A model generated the notes under the pieces. The model saw only the letters and a program-made list of their open reading frames with translations. It did not search any database and was not told the origin of the DNA. Position numbers and translations under genes: made by a program. Below are positions 1 through 8,931 of a DNA stretch of 39,956 bases, in pieces (the first letter of the stretch is position 1; each line of letters opens with the position of its first letter). This stretch comes from Prevotella sp. (GTDB taxonomy: Bacteria; Bacteroidota; Bacteroidia; Bacteroidales; Bacteroidaceae). Location: the NCBI GenBank assembly GCA_017941345.1, contig JAGAWQ010000090.1:1-39956 (forward strand). The letters are read 5' to 3'.

Positions 1-2
1 TG

Positions 3-130
3 TTCAACAAAAACAAGGGTTTAGAGAGAATGATTCAACTTTTGCCAGGGTTAAGGATTAAGGTATCAAACAAGCATTCAACCTATGGCAGGGTTAAGGT
101 AAAATCCATTCAACTTTTTCTAGGGTAGTA
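3..130. repeat. Four degenerate direct repeats
   Basis: Four copies of a unit of about 24 bases, roughly ATTCAACnnnTGnCAGGGTTAAGG, begin with TTCAAC at 3, 34, 77 and 109. The copies at 33-56 and 76-99 are most alike; those at 3-26 and 108-130 are more diverged. Spacing is 31, 43 and 32 bases. No open reading frame spans them. The array may continue to the left of the window edge. Function unknown. Confidence 0.6.
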
Positions 131-162
131 CAGATGTTAATACATGTCATTTAAGTCAAGAA

Positions 163-315
163 CAGTCATTAGTCATTAGTCATTAAGCATTTTCGAACTT
201 TAAAAATGCTCACTATATTATAATAAAATATATTTTATTATAATATAGTGGAAGAAAAACCACTTCCCCGAATTCAAAATCCTTAATGACTAATGACTTA
301 ATGACTTAATGACTG
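163..315. repeat. Inverted heptamer arms enclosing a palindrome (MITE-like)
   Basis: The left arm (163-187) holds three tandem AGTCATT heptamers ending in AAG. The right arm (282-315) holds its inverse, built of AATGACT and TAATGACT units. Bases 171-187 are the exact reverse complement of 282-298. A perfect 40-bp palindrome lies between them. No gene is inside. The architecture resembles a small non-coding inverted-repeat element, but no target-site duplication was identified. Confidence 0.65.
211..250. repeat. Perfect 40-bp AT-rich palindrome
   Basis: Bases 211-230 are the exact reverse complement of 231-250, with no spacer. The arms start CACTATATTA and end TAATATAGTG. Such a sequence can extrude a cruciform or form a long mRNA hairpin. 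It sits in the middle of the inverted heptamer arms. Confidence 0.9.
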
Positions 316-328
316 CAAAATGATTTAG

Positions 329-367
329 AAAAAAATGAAGGTTGAGTTTCAGACGAACCCAACCTTC
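329..367 (-). terminator. Terminator of the gyrA-TPR unit
   Basis: On the minus strand, a hairpin with GAAGGTTG (337-344) paired to CAACCTTC (360-367) is followed by a run of seven T (329-335 read as complement). It lies just beyond the stop codon of the TPR gene, as expected for an intrinsic terminator. Confidence 0.8.
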
Positions 368-389
368 GATTATTGATGTCTTTACTGTA

Positions 390-1604
390 TTAACGCTTGC
401 TGTCAGCCTCGGCTGCCTTGGTCTTGGGGTCGTCGGCACCGTAGAGACCGTAGTAGGCCTGATAGCGGTTGTAGCCCCAGTTGGCCACCTGCTTGTCGGG
501 GTCTAGTTCCTTAGCCTTGTCGAAGGCTTCGATGGCCTGCTTGTACAGTTCCTTGCTCTTGGCAGCATCCTCTGAGTTAGCGGCCTGAACACTCAGACAA
601 GCACCCAGATAGGTGTAGACAACAGCATTGTCGGGCTTGGCAGCAGCAGCCTTGCGGAGCCACATGGCACCTTCCTCGGCATTGTTGGCATTAACAGCCA
701 TCAGACCCATGTTGGCCAGAGCGGTAAACGAGTTGGGGAACTTCTGCAGGTGCTGGGTGAGGAATTCCTTCTGAGCAGCCTTGTCGAGTCCTTCGTACAT
801 GCCATTGATAGCGTCTACAATAACCTCGTTCTCGGGTTCTGCCTCGTACATCTTCTTCAGCTGGTCAACGAAAGCCAGTGAGTCAGCGTGGTTCTTCAGC
901 GAGCTGCGCATAGCGTAGAGCTGGAAGTTCTGAGCCTCAGTCTTCTGTGTGGGGTCCTGCTTGGCAATCTCGAAGTACTTGTTGGCACGAGCCATATCCT
1001 TGGCGTCGTAAGCGTAGCGGCCTGCAAAGAAGGCTACCTGTCCGGCGTACTCCTTCTCAGGGGTCTTGTCCATCGCTGCGAAGTAAGGATCGGCAGCAGA
1101 GTCGGTGAACATGCCCCAATACTTCAATACAGCGGCGTTGTTGCCCTTGCGAGCCTCGTCCTGGCCGATGTTAACCAGATGAGAGCGAACGGCCCATACG
1201 CGAGCGGCATTCTTCTCGAACTTTGGCTTCACCTTACCCTTGGCATTGGGCAGCTTGTCGTATTTGTCGCACTCGATAGCGGCTTCAATAGCGTTGCAGA
1301 TACCATCAGCAAGACCCAGCGTATCGTAGGGCTTGGTCTTACCCGTACCCATCTGGAGGGCCATCTGGTTCTCTGTGATGGTTCCGGTCTCGTTGCTTAC
1401 CTTATTCATAGCCAGCTCAAAGAGGTGGTTGTAAGCTTCAGCTTTCTCTGCATTGTCAGCAAGCTGACCGAGGTTCTGCTTCAGGAGGTTAGCGGCTTCG
1501 GCATAATCCTTCGACTTCATAATTGCCTTCAGGGCGTCACTGTCACCAGCAAAGGTCATGGACGATGCCATGAGCGCAATTGCCATCATAAATACTTTTT
1601 TCAT
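390..1604 (-). CDS. Exported TPR-repeat protein
   Basis: A 404-residue protein with an N-terminal signal peptide (MKKVFMMAIALMASSMTFA, probable cleavage after TFA), so it should be periplasmic. The body is alpha-helical with TPR-like units. The clearest lie around residues 190-215 (FAGRYAYDAKDMARANKYFEIA) and in the last 110 residues (ALANMGLMAVNANNAEEGAMW; the helix pair ending FDKAKELDPD). TPR proteins usually mediate protein-protein contact; no catalytic motif is visible. It lies 31 bases downstream of gyrA on the same strand, with a terminator after its stop, so it is probably cotranscribed with gyrA, although nothing in the sequence ties it to gyrase. The specific function is unknown. 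Confidence 0.85.
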   Translation of the reverse strand: MKKVFMMAIALMASSMTFAGDSDALKAIMKSKDYAEAANLLKQNLGQLADNAEKAEAYNHLFELAMNKVSNETGTITENQMALQMGTGKTKPYDTLGLADGICNAIEAAIECDKYDKLPNAKGKVKPKFEKNAARVWAVRSHLVNIGQDEARKGNNAAVLKYWGMFTDSAADPYFAAMDKTPEKEYAGQVAFFAGRYAYDAKDMARANKYFEIAKQDPTQKTEAQNFQLYAMRSSLKNHADSLAFVDQLKKMYEAEPENEVIVDAINGMYEGLDKAAQKEFLTQHLQKFPNSFTALANMGLMAVNANNAEEGAMWLRKAAAAKPDNAVVYTYLGACLSVQAANSEDAAKSKELYKQAIEAFDKAKELDPDKQVANWGYNRYQAYYGLYGADDPKTKAAEADSKR

Positions 1605-1635
1605 AAGTCTTTTTATTATTGGTTAGACATTTTGT

Positions 1636-4179
1636 TTATTCTTCTGTGGGAGTTTCGATTTGCGGGGTATCGATAGCTTCGGTAAGCTCCTCATCGACAA
1701 TCTGTGCCTCCTCAACGTCTTCCTCCTGGCTGGAGGTTACCTTGCAGACGCTGGCGATAACGTCGTTCTTCTTCTGCAGGTTGATGAGACGTACACCCTG
1801 GGTGGCACGACCCATGACGCGGACATCGGCTACCTTCAGACGTATCAGTATGCCCGACTTGTTGATAATCATGAGGTCGTTCTCGTCGGTGACTACCTTG
1901 ATGGCTACCAGACGACCGGTCTTCTCGGTGACAGCGAGCGTCTTAACACCCTTGGCACCACGATTGGTCTTGCGGTAGTCCTCAACCTCGGAGCGCTTGC
2001 CGTAGCCGTTCTCGCTGACAACCATGATGGTCTCGACATTGGGGTCGTTGACGCAAACCATGCCTACAACCTCGTCGTCGCCTTCGTCCAGGCGCATACC
2101 GATAACACCGGTGGAGACACGTCCCATGGTGCGTACCTGGTCTTCGTTGAAGCGTACGGCACGTCCGTTACGGTTGGCCAGCAGCAACTCGTTGTGACCA
2201 TTGGTCAGACGAACGCCTACCACCTCGTCGCCCTCGTTGATATTAATGGCACGCACACCTGCTGCACGCACGTTCTTATACTGATCGAGGCGGGTCTTCT
2301 TGATGATACCCTGCTTGGTTGCGAATACCACATAATGGGTACGGAGGAACTCCTCGTCGTTGAAGTTCTTGATGCGCAGTACAGCATTGATGGCGTCGTC
2401 GGGCTCGATGTTGAGCATATTCTGGATGGCGCGGCCTTTCGAAGCCTTGTCGCCCTCAGGTATCTCGTAACACTTCTGCCAGTAGCAGCGTCCCTTCTGG
2501 GTGAAGAAGAGCAGCGTGTTGTGCATGGTGGCAGGATAGATATACTCGGCGAAGTCGTTGTCACGATGACGGGCAGCTTTGGTACCCACGCCACCACGTC
2601 CTTGCTCGTGGAACTCGTCCAAATGGGTACGCTTGATGTAACCCATGTGTGAGATGGTGATAACCACAGGGTCGTCGGGATAGAAGTCCTCGGCATTGAA
2701 CTCGTGGTCGAAGGGGATAATCTCGGTACGACGCTGGTCGCCATACTTCTCCTTGACTTCCTGCAGCTCCTGCTTCATGACCTCCTTGCAGCGCTCGGGG
2801 TTGTCGAGGATTTCCTGCAAGTCGGCAATGAGCTTCATCAGGTCGTCATACTCCTGATGCAGCTGGTCGACACGCAGACCGGTGAGCTGCGAGAGACGCA
2901 TATCAACGATGGCCTTCGACTGGAGCTCGTCCAACTCGAAGCGAGCCTCCAGGTTGCGCTGGGCGTCAGAAGGTGTCTTGCTGTTGCGGATGATGTGAAC
3001 CACCTCGTCGATGTTGTTCACGGCAATTATCAATCCCTCCAAAATGTGAGCACGTTCCTGGGCTTTCTTCAGGTCGAACTTGGTGCGACGAATGGTCACA
3101 TCATGACGGTGCTCAACGAAGTACTTGACGCACTCCTTCAAGGAGAGCAGACGGGGACGACCCTTAACCAATGCGATGTTATTAACTGAGAATGAGCTCT
3201 GTAGAGCGGTCATCTTAAAGAGTTTATTCAGAAGCACATTGGCATTGGCATCGCGTTTGCAATCCACCACAATACGCATACCCTGACGGCCTGACTCGTC
3301 GTTAACATTGGCCACACCCTCAATCTTGTGCTCGTTGGCCAAATCGGCGATGTAAGCGACGAGGTCGGCCTTATTGACACCATAGGGAATCTCGGTAACA
3401 ACAATCTTGTCGTGGGTCTCGCCACTTTCTATCTCGGCCTTGGCGCGCATCACGATACGGCCACGTCCCGTTTCATAGGCATCCTTCACACCCTGCAGAC
3501 CATAGATATAGGCACCTGTGGGGAAGTCGGGACCGGGAATATACTGCATCAGCCCCTCAGTGTCGATATCGGGATTGTCAATATAGGCGCAGCAGCCGTC
3601 AATGACCTCACCCAGATTGTGGGTTGGCATATTGGTGGCCATACCCACAGCAATACCGTTACCACCGTTGACCAGCAGGTTGGGAATCTTGGTGGGCATG
3701 ACACTGGGCTCCTGCAGGGAGTCGTCGAAGTTGTTGACCATATCAACAGTGTCCTTCTCGAGGTCGTCCATGATGTGCTCGCCCATCTTCGAGAGGCGGC
3801 ACTCGGTGTAACGCATGGCGGCAGGCGAGTCGCCATCGACCGAACCGAAGTTACCCTGACCGTCGACCAGCGTGTAGCGCATGTTCCACTCCTGGGCCAT
3901 ACGCACCAGAGCGCCATAAACTGACGAATCGCCGTGAGGGTGATACTTACCCAGCACCTCACCGACGACGCGGGCGCACTTCTTGTAAGGCTGTGTAGAT
4001 ACGTTGTTGATGCCCATCATACCATACAGGATGCGGCGATGAACGGGCTTAAAGCCGTCACGCACATCGGGCAAGGCACGGGCAACGATAACTGACATCG
4101 AGTAGTCGATGTAGCTTGACTTCATCTCCTCCTCAATGTTGATTTTAATAATTCTGTCGTTGTCGAATGTTTGATCCAT
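1636..4179 (-). CDS. gyrA: DNA gyrase subunit A
   Basis: At 847 residues this is a full-length GyrA, the breakage-reunion subunit that with GyrB introduces negative supercoils. The N-terminal topoisomerase domain contains GFKPVHRR (42-49), the quinolone-resistance region [10 protein letters not shown] (80-89) and the catalytic tyrosine in AAMRYTE (Y124). A GyrA box (QGRGGVG, start of the C-terminal wrapping domain) and the later KTNRGAKG turn distinguish it from ParC. Ser85 matches the E. coli Ser83 position, but Gly89 stands where E. coli has Asp87; this is probably typical of the lineage. The tail is acidic ([14 protein letters not shown]). The start is the ATG giving [10 protein letters not shown], with a -7 box about 95 bases upstream. 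Confidence 0.98.
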   Translation of the reverse strand: MDQTFDNDRIIKINIEEEMKSSYIDYSMSVIVARALPDVRDGFKPVHRRILYGMMGINNVSTQPYKKCARVVGEVLGKYHPHGDSSVYGALVRMAQEWNMRYTLVDGQGNFGSVDGDSPAAMRYTECRLSKMGEHIMDDLEKDTVDMVNNFDDSLQEPSVMPTKIPNLLVNGGNGIAVGMATNMPTHNLGEVIDGCCAYIDNPDIDTEGLMQYIPGPDFPTGAYIYGLQGVKDAYETGRGRIVMRAKAEIESGETHDKIVVTEIPYGVNKADLVAYIADLANEHKIEGVANVNDESGRQGMRIVVDCKRDANANVLLNKLFKMTALQSSFSVNNIALVKGRPRLLSLKECVKYFVEHRHDVTIRRTKFDLKKAQERAHILEGLIIAVNNIDEVVHIIRNSKTPSDAQRNLEARFELDELQSKAIVDMRLSQLTGLRVDQLHQEYDDLMKLIADLQEILDNPERCKEVMKQELQEVKEKYGDQRRTEIIPFDHEFNAEDFYPDDPVVITISHMGYIKRTHLDEFHEQGRGGVGTKAARHRDNDFAEYIYPATMHNTLLFFTQKGRCYWQKCYEIPEGDKASKGRAIQNMLNIEPDDAINAVLRIKNFNDEEFLRTHYVVFATKQGIIKKTRLDQYKNVRAAGVRAININEGDEVVGVRLTNGHNELLLANRNGRAVRFNEDQVRTMGRVSTGVIGMRLDEGDDEVVGMVCVNDPNVETIMVVSENGYGKRSEVEDYRKTNRGAKGVKTLAVTEKTGRLVAIKVVTDENDLMIINKSGILIRLKVADVRVMGRATQGVRLINLQKKNDVIASVCKVTSSQEEDVEEAQIVDEELTEAIDTPQIETPTEE

Positions 4180-4273
4180 TACTTAATATTTAATGCTTGA
4201 AATTTTCATCGATTTTGCGTTTAAGGCACTTTTTAGCCCCTCTGACGCGATTTTACTGTTTTATAAAACCGTA

Positions 4274-4281
4274 CAAAGGTA
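4274..4281 (-). promoter_or_regulatory. Putative gyrA promoter -7 box
   Basis: The minus strand reads TACCTTTG here, a good match to the Bacteroidetes -7 consensus, inside the 153-base gap upstream of gyrA. A clean TTTG at the -33 position is not seen. Confidence 0.5.
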
Positions 4282-4332
4282 CAAAAACAAAATGAAATGG
4301 CGAAAGATTTTAAGCAATTTTAAGGGGTATTT

Positions 4333-5094
4333 TCAATCACGGTCATCTAAGACGCGGAATTTGTTGCGCCGACGCTGCAATTCTGACAAATCGAGCGATA
4401 CGGTGAGCGCCTGCTGCACGTAGGGGCGACACTGGCCTAAGGTGCGACCGATGGGGTCGACGACGACGCTGGCGCCACGATAGCGTGAATAGCGGTCGTC
4501 CCCTACCCGATTGACACCCACGAGATAGGCCTGATTCTCGATGGCACGGGCTCGGGTAAGCAGTTGCCATGCTGACTGGCGCGACTCAGGCCAATTGGCA
4601 ACGACAATGATGGCATCGTACTCTCGACCGGTGGCATAGCGGCTCCAACAGGGGAAGCGCAGGTCGTAGCAGGTAAGCAGCAACAGACGGAAACCCTCAT
4701 ATTGTACTATCGTATGGTTGGCACCTGGCGTGTAATAGGCATTCTCGTGGCCATAGGTGAACAGATGGTGCTTGTCATAATAAGCCAACTGCCCACTGTG
4801 CCCATCGACGAAATAGTGACGGTTTCGGAAGGTGCCGTCGCTGAGATGTACGGCCAGGCTGCCACTGATGGCACACTGGCGTTGGCTGGCCTGTCGCTGC
4901 ATCCAGTCGAGGGCGACATTGTCGGTCTCGTGATGGGCTATTCCATCGGGTTCGGTGGCAAAGCCCGTGCTCCACATCTCAGGCAAGACGTAAAGGTCGC
5001 TACCGGGATTGGCATCCATCAGTTGCAGGGCCTGAAGCATGTTGGCCTCAGGCTGTGCCCACTGAATGTCGGTCTGTAGCAGTGTTACTTTCAA
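4333..5094 (-). CDS. yafV: YafV-type omega-amidase (nitrilase superfamily)
   Basis: A carbon-nitrogen hydrolase, likely hydrolysing 2-oxoglutaramate or similar omega-amides (metabolite repair). The catalytic triad is visible: Glu39 in VLPEMW, Lys108 in YYDKHHLF and Cys142 in LTCYDLRFP. The RAIENQAYLVGVNRVG and YRGASVV motifs match YafV as I recall it. The reading frame is open upstream to an ATG at 5157, but those extra residues lie inside the preceding gene and look non-native. Homology begins at LKVTLLQTD, so I place the start at the TTG (5094-5092), which overlaps the upstream TGA stop in ATTGA, a sign of translational coupling. Length is then 253 residues, normal for the family. The exact substrate is inferred from family. 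Confidence 0.85.
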   Translation of the reverse strand: MKVTLLQTDIQWAQPEANMLQALQLMDANPGSDLYVLPEMWSTGFATEPDGIAHHETDNVALDWMQRQASQRQCAISGSLAVHLSDGTFRNRHYFVDGHSGQLAYYDKHHLFTYGHENAYYTPGANHTIVQYEGFRLLLLTCYDLRFPCWSRYATGREYDAIIVVANWPESRQSAWQLLTRARAIENQAYLVGVNRVGDDRYSRYRGASVVVDPIGRTLGQCRPYVQQALTVSLDLSELQRRRNKFRVLDDRD

Positions 5095-5891
5095 TGTCTT
5101 GGTTGTTTGATGGTCAGTTTGCCGTCGAAAGACACCAGATGCTCTAACTGGTAGCACGAGGCATCGCCAGGCTTACAGATGGAGAGATAGAGGTGAAAAC
5201 CGCTGGCGTCGGTCTTCGAATAGTCCATATCGTTGAGAATCGACTCAACGAAGAACTGGGCAGGCACCATCTTCTCATACTGCTGCTTGCGGAAATCGCT
5301 GGAGAAGAGGCGACGCGAACCTTGAAAAATGCTCAGGTGGATAATATTGTCGTAATAGACGTTATCAACGTCAAGCCCGTCTTCGTTCAAGGTGCGATGC
5401 GTAACCTTATATTTTGTGGGATTGACGGCGACGTAGAGATGGTAGCGCTCGCCCTCCCAGAAGACCACAGTGTCCTTTTTCATCACATCGGTCAGGGTGA
5501 GCACCTGCACCTCCTGAGGCTCGAAGTCGCCTTCTTCCTCTTCGTCTGTTTTGTTCAATTTCATCAGCTCTCCGTCAAGCCCCCGAATCCAAATGAGATG
5601 TTCGGACTGGCGTTCGATGTGGTAACGCGCTGAAGAACCGATGTAGAGCGTGTCGTCGATAACCTTGAAGTAGGCAGGCATGCTGGTGGAATCGGCATAA
5701 AACACACTGTCGCCACGCATCTTGAAGAGCACGTTGTCTGTCTCGCTGTCTACCCAAACACCTTGAAGCAGTGCCTTGGCTTCGACATTCTCCGGACGGT
5801 CGGCATCGCTACCTCCCTGTCGTCCGCCACAGCTACTGAGAGCCATCAGCATGACGCATACAAGGGTTACAGAACTCAGATACTTGCTCAT
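5091..5891 (-). CDS. DUF4738-like lipoprotein
   Basis: A 266-residue predicted lipoprotein. The signal peptide ends in a lipobox ALSSC with Cys21 as the lipidated residue, followed by a Gly/Ser/Asp-rich linker. The remainder contains short beta-type segments such as LLQGVWVDSETDNVLFKM, ARYHIERQSEHLIWI and VVFWEGERYHLYVAV, consistent with the DUF4738 family of Bacteroidales, which I recognise from memory only. An acidic patch (DEEEEGDFEP) lies mid-protein. The start codon directly abuts the ugd stop (TAAATG) and its own stop overlaps the amidase start, so ugd, this gene and yafV form a tight operon. Function unknown. Confidence 0.8.
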   Translation of the reverse strand: MSKYLSSVTLVCVMLMALSSCGGRQGGSDADRPENVEAKALLQGVWVDSETDNVLFKMRGDSVFYADSTSMPAYFKVIDDTLYIGSSARYHIERQSEHLIWIRGLDGELMKLNKTDEEEEGDFEPQEVQVLTLTDVMKKDTVVFWEGERYHLYVAVNPTKYKVTHRTLNEDGLDVDNVYYDNIIHLSIFQGSRRLFSSDFRKQQYEKMVPAQFFVESILNDMDYSKTDASGFHLYLSICKPGDASCYQLEHLVSFDGKLTIKQPRH

Positions 5892-7211
5892 TTATTTTCC
5901 AATGCAGTGATATTCAAATCCGTTTTCTTCAAGGTCCTCGGCATCGAAGATATTGCGACCATCGATAACAAGAGAACGCTTCATGGCTTTCTTGACGACA
6001 GCCCACGTGGGCAAACGGAACTCCTTCCACTCCGTGAGCAGCAACAGTGCGTCAGCATCGAGAACAGCGTCGTACATATCGTTACAATAGGTCACGGCAT
6101 CACCAATACGACGCTTACACTCGTTCATCGCTACGGGGTCGTATGCACGAATAGTACATCCTGCGTCGAGTAGCAGCTGAATCATCACCAGCGCGGTGGA
6201 TTCGCGCATATCGTCAGTTTCGGGCTTGAACGAGAGACCCCACATGGCGATGGTCTTACCCTTCAGCGATTCATCGCCGAAAGCCTTCTTCAACTTCTCG
6301 AAAAGGATGCTCTTCTGACGCTCGTTGACACGCTCGACAGCTTTCAACACCTCCATCGAGTAGCCATTCTGGTCTGCCGTCTTGATGAGGGCTTTCACGT
6401 CCTTGGGGAAGCAAGAACCGCCATAGCCGCAACCGGCATAGAGGAACTTACGTCCAATACGGGTATCGGCACCAATACCCGCACGGACCATATTCACATC
6501 GGCACCTACCCGTTCGCACAGGTTGGCAATATCGTTCATGAACGAGATACGGGTGGCCAACATCGAGTTTGCTGCATATTTGGTCATTTCAGCGGAAGGG
6601 ATATCCATGAAGATGACGCGGAAATTATTAATGAGGAAGGGCTTGTAGAGCTTGGTCAGCACCTTCTTGGCATGCTCGCTCTCCACACCGACGACCACAC
6701 GGTCGGGCGACATGAAGTCCTTGATGGCATTTCCCTCCTTGAGAAACTCCGGGTTGCTGGCAACGTCGAACTCCAAGTCCTGAAGGCCTCGCTTAGCCAA
6801 CTCCTCCTCGATGGCACGACGTACTTTTGCTGCGGTTCCAACGGGAACTGTCGACTTGGTAACGACTACCATATAGTGGTTCATATTCTGACCGATGGTG
6901 CGAGCCACCTGCAGCACATACTTCAAATCGGCGGACCCATCCTCATCAGGAGGAGTTCCTACGGCAGAGAATACAATCTGGACATCGTCTAACACCGACG
7001 CCAAATCGGTGGTGAAATGCAGACGACCCGCCTTCACATTCTTCGATACCAACTCGTCGAGACCTGGCTCGAAAATGGGTATCTCCCCATTCATCAGACG
7101 CTCAATCTTCTGGGCGTCAACATCTACACACGTCACATTGGCTCCGGTATCAGCAAAACAAGTACCAGAAACCAGTCCAACATATCCTGTTCCAACAATC
7201 GCTATATTCAT
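5892..7211 (-). CDS. ugd: UDP-glucose 6-dehydrogenase
   Basis: Oxidises UDP-glucose twice with NAD+ to UDP-glucuronate, a precursor for capsule, LPS or exopolysaccharide. The N-terminal Rossmann motif is GTGYVGL (7-13). The central domain has the FLKEGNAIKDF segment (156-166), and the catalytic cysteine is Cys267 in YGGSCFPKD. The C-terminal UDP-binding domain carries WGLSFKPETDDMRES. The 439-residue length is normal. It lies 35 bases downstream of rfbC, giving two nucleotide-sugar enzymes in a row, and is followed without a gap by the lipoprotein gene. UDP-mannose-type dehydrogenases share the fold, but the overall sequence fits Ugd best. Confidence 0.95.
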   Translation of the reverse strand: MNIAIVGTGYVGLVSGTCFADTGANVTCVDVDAQKIERLMNGEIPIFEPGLDELVSKNVKAGRLHFTTDLASVLDDVQIVFSAVGTPPDEDGSADLKYVLQVARTIGQNMNHYMVVVTKSTVPVGTAAKVRRAIEEELAKRGLQDLEFDVASNPEFLKEGNAIKDFMSPDRVVVGVESEHAKKVLTKLYKPFLINNFRVIFMDIPSAEMTKYAANSMLATRISFMNDIANLCERVGADVNMVRAGIGADTRIGRKFLYAGCGYGGSCFPKDVKALIKTADQNGYSMEVLKAVERVNERQKSILFEKLKKAFGDESLKGKTIAMWGLSFKPETDDMRESTALVMIQLLLDAGCTIRAYDPVAMNECKRRIGDAVTYCNDMYDAVLDADALLLLTEWKEFRLPTWAVVKKAMKRSLVIDGRNIFDAEDLEENGFEYHCIGK

Positions 7212-7246
7212 AATTAAAAGAGGTGTAAAATGTATGGTAAAAATAG

Positions 7247-7795
7247 TTAATCAAACAACTCAGCGTCCTTGAGGAAAGGCTGCTTCAGGTCTTTCTCGCT
7301 GGTCATCACCTTATCAAGGTCGATAGGCCACTGAATACCCACATCAGGGTCGTTCCAGCGGATGCCGGCTTCAGCCTGAGGGGCATAGACGTTGTCAACC
7401 TTATAGGTAAAGATAGCCTCGTCGCTCAGGACAAGGAACCCATGGGCAAAGCCTCGGGGAATGAAGAATTGAAGCTTGTTCTCGTCGCTCAACTCAACCA
7501 TCACGTGCTGACCAAAAGTAGGACTGGACTTGCGGATGTCAACAGCGACATCCAACACCTTACCCTTGATAACACGCACCAGTTTGGCTTGCGAAAAGTC
7601 ACCTTTCTGATAATGAAGACCACGCAAGACACCGTAGCTTGACTTCGACTCGTTGTCTTGAATGAACTCGACTTTTCCTATGCATTCTTCAAACTCAGCC
7701 TTCTTCCAGGCTTCAAAAAAATAACCACGAGCATCGTTAAATAAACGAGGCTTAATGATATACACACCGTCGATAGAGGTTTTCTTAAACTCCAT
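7247..7795 (-). CDS. rfbC: dTDP-4-dehydrorhamnose 3,5-epimerase
   Basis: Third enzyme of dTDP-L-rhamnose synthesis: epimerises C3 and C5 of dTDP-4-keto-6-deoxyglucose. Cupin-fold protein of 182 residues from the ATG giving MEFKKTSIDGVYIIKP. An upstream in-frame extension to 7834 would run through the promoter and is rejected. Diagnostic features are the NDARGYFFE loop, the catalytic His61 in RGLHYQ, Tyr131 in FTYKVDN and the FIPRGFAHGF strand. rfbA, rfbB and rfbD are not in this window, so the pathway is completed elsewhere. It probably leads the rfbC-ugd-lipoprotein-yafV unit. Confidence 0.96.
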   Translation of the reverse strand: MEFKKTSIDGVYIIKPRLFNDARGYFFEAWKKAEFEECIGKVEFIQDNESKSSYGVLRGLHYQKGDFSQAKLVRVIKGKVLDVAVDIRKSSPTFGQHVMVELSDENKLQFFIPRGFAHGFLVLSDEAIFTYKVDNVYAPQAEAGIRWNDPDVGIQWPIDLDKVMTSEKDLKQPFLKDAELFD

Positions 7796-7823
7796 TTCTA
7801 ATCTTCTGTTATATAACTTGGGG

Positions 7824-7831
7824 CAAAGGTA
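7824..7831 (-). promoter_or_regulatory. Putative rfbC promoter -7 box
   Basis: The minus strand reads TACCTTTG, 28 bases before the rfbC ATG. No clear -33 TTTG is seen at the usual distance. Confidence 0.55.
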
Positions 7832-7853
7832 CAAAAAATTTTTGGTCTAACGC

Positions 7854-7885
7854 TTGTCTGTTTCCTAAAAAAATCGTAATTTTGC
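7854..7885 (+). promoter_or_regulatory. Promoter of the HU-CCDC81/SPOR gene
   Basis: TTG (7854-7856), a 20-base spacer, then TAATTTTGC (7877-7885). The ATG is only five bases beyond the -7 box, so the transcript should start at or just before the start codon. Confidence 0.7.
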
Positions 7886-7890
7886 ACTCG

Positions 7891-8928
7891 ATGATTGAAT
7901 TAAATCGACATATAGAGATTCTGCTTTTGAAGAACGAATGCGTGATAGTTCCTGATTTTGGGGGATTTATGGCGCATCAGGTCAGTGCAAGATACGACGC
8001 TGAAGACCGTTCCTATCTCCCACCGTTACGTACGTTGGGATTCAATCCTCAATTGCAGATGAACGACTCCGTATTAGTTCAATCATACGTGGAAGCCTAC
8101 GACATCAGTTACCCGGAGGCATTACGTCGAGTCAACGATGAGGTAGACGAGTTGAAGCAGATTCTGAGTGAAGAGGGAAGCTACACCATGAGCGATTTGG
8201 GTACCCTGAGCATCAACCAGGAAGGAAACTATGAGTTTGCGCCCTTTGAAGCGGGTATTCTCTCTCCAGACCTCTATGGCTTGGGAGCCTTCCACTTCAA
8301 GCACTTACACGACAGCAAGCCTTTGGAGGAGAAGACTGAAGTTGAGGGGCAGGAGCCTGAACAGGCTACACTTATTGATTTTCCTGACGATGAAACCATA
8401 CATATCAAGATGTCATGGGTGCGTAATACTGTCGCAGCAGCTGCCGCCATCATCGCCTTCTTCCTATTGAGCACGCCTGTAGTCAACAGCGACCTCGGCA
8501 CCCGCACGATGAGCCAGTTGCAAAACAACATCATATACAAGCTCATGCCTAAGGACTCGAACATTGTTCCTGCTGAACCCATCGAGGACACACTGAAGGC
8601 TACTCCCGTAAAAACCGAGATAGCACAAAAGGCTCCTGAGATAAAAGAGACAAAGAAGCCCGCAACTGCAAAGACGGTCTATTACGTTATCGTAGCCAGT
8701 CAGGTGAAAAAGAGCAACGCCCAGATTTTTGTGGAACAGCTACATGAAAAGGGATATCCTCAGGCTGATGTTATTATTTATAATAATGTGGTTCGCGTAA
8801 CGATAGGCGAATACGAGACGGAGGCTGAGGCATACCGCTTTGCCAACGAACTGCACCAGAAACCGGAATTTGAAGAGGCCTGGGTGTACAAGAAACAGGA
8901 CCCAACCAAACTTCAAGCAGAAATTTAA
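7891..8928 (+). CDS. HU-CCDC81 and SPOR domain membrane protein
   Basis: A 345-residue protein with a Bacteroidetes-type domain layout. Residues about 1-135 form two small domains resembling the CCDC81-like prokaryotic HU domains (MIELNRHIEILLL; PDFGGFMAH; LPPLRTLGFNPQL; SYTMSDLGTL). A single membrane helix follows at about 179-197 (VAAAAAIIAFFLLSTPVV). A linker rich in Lys and Pro leads to a C-terminal SPOR domain (about 264-340, VYYVIVASQVKKS to EEAWVYKK), which in characterised proteins binds denuded septal peptidoglycan. It would therefore link a cytoplasmic HU-like module to the cell wall, perhaps at the division site (inference). The frame opens earlier at a TTG inside the -7 box, so ATG 7891 is used. 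The FHA gene follows after 3 bases. Confidence 0.88.
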   Translation: MIELNRHIEILLLKNECVIVPDFGGFMAHQVSARYDAEDRSYLPPLRTLGFNPQLQMNDSVLVQSYVEAYDISYPEALRRVNDEVDELKQILSEEGSYTMSDLGTLSINQEGNYEFAPFEAGILSPDLYGLGAFHFKHLHDSKPLEEKTEVEGQEPEQATLIDFPDDETIHIKMSWVRNTVAAAAAIIAFFLLSTPVVNSDLGTRTMSQLQNNIIYKLMPKDSNIVPAEPIEDTLKATPVKTEIAQKAPEIKETKKPATAKTVYYVIVASQVKKSNAQIFVEQLHEKGYPQADVIIYNNVVRVTIGEYETEAEAYRFANELHQKPEFEEAWVYKKQDPTKLQAEI

Positions 8929-8931
8929 GAC

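Noticed and set aside
163..315. Insertion sequence
   Set aside because: Only about 150 bases, no transposase frame and no identified target duplication; left as a repeat.
1660..2652. 330-codon open frame antisense to gyrA, with others at 888-1676, 2704-3189 and 3328-3924
   Set aside because: They are mirror frames of the conserved gyrA and TPR genes. Their translations are rich in Val/Leu/His with no domain or signal.
4193..4423. 76-codon plus-strand frame upstream of gyrA
   Set aside because: It spans the gyrA promoter region and the end of yafV, with no homology or promoter.
5095..5157. Upstream ATG start for the YafV-type amidase
   Set aside because: The added 21 residues are not family-like and overlap the preceding gene; the TTG at 5094 begins exactly at the conserved N-terminus.
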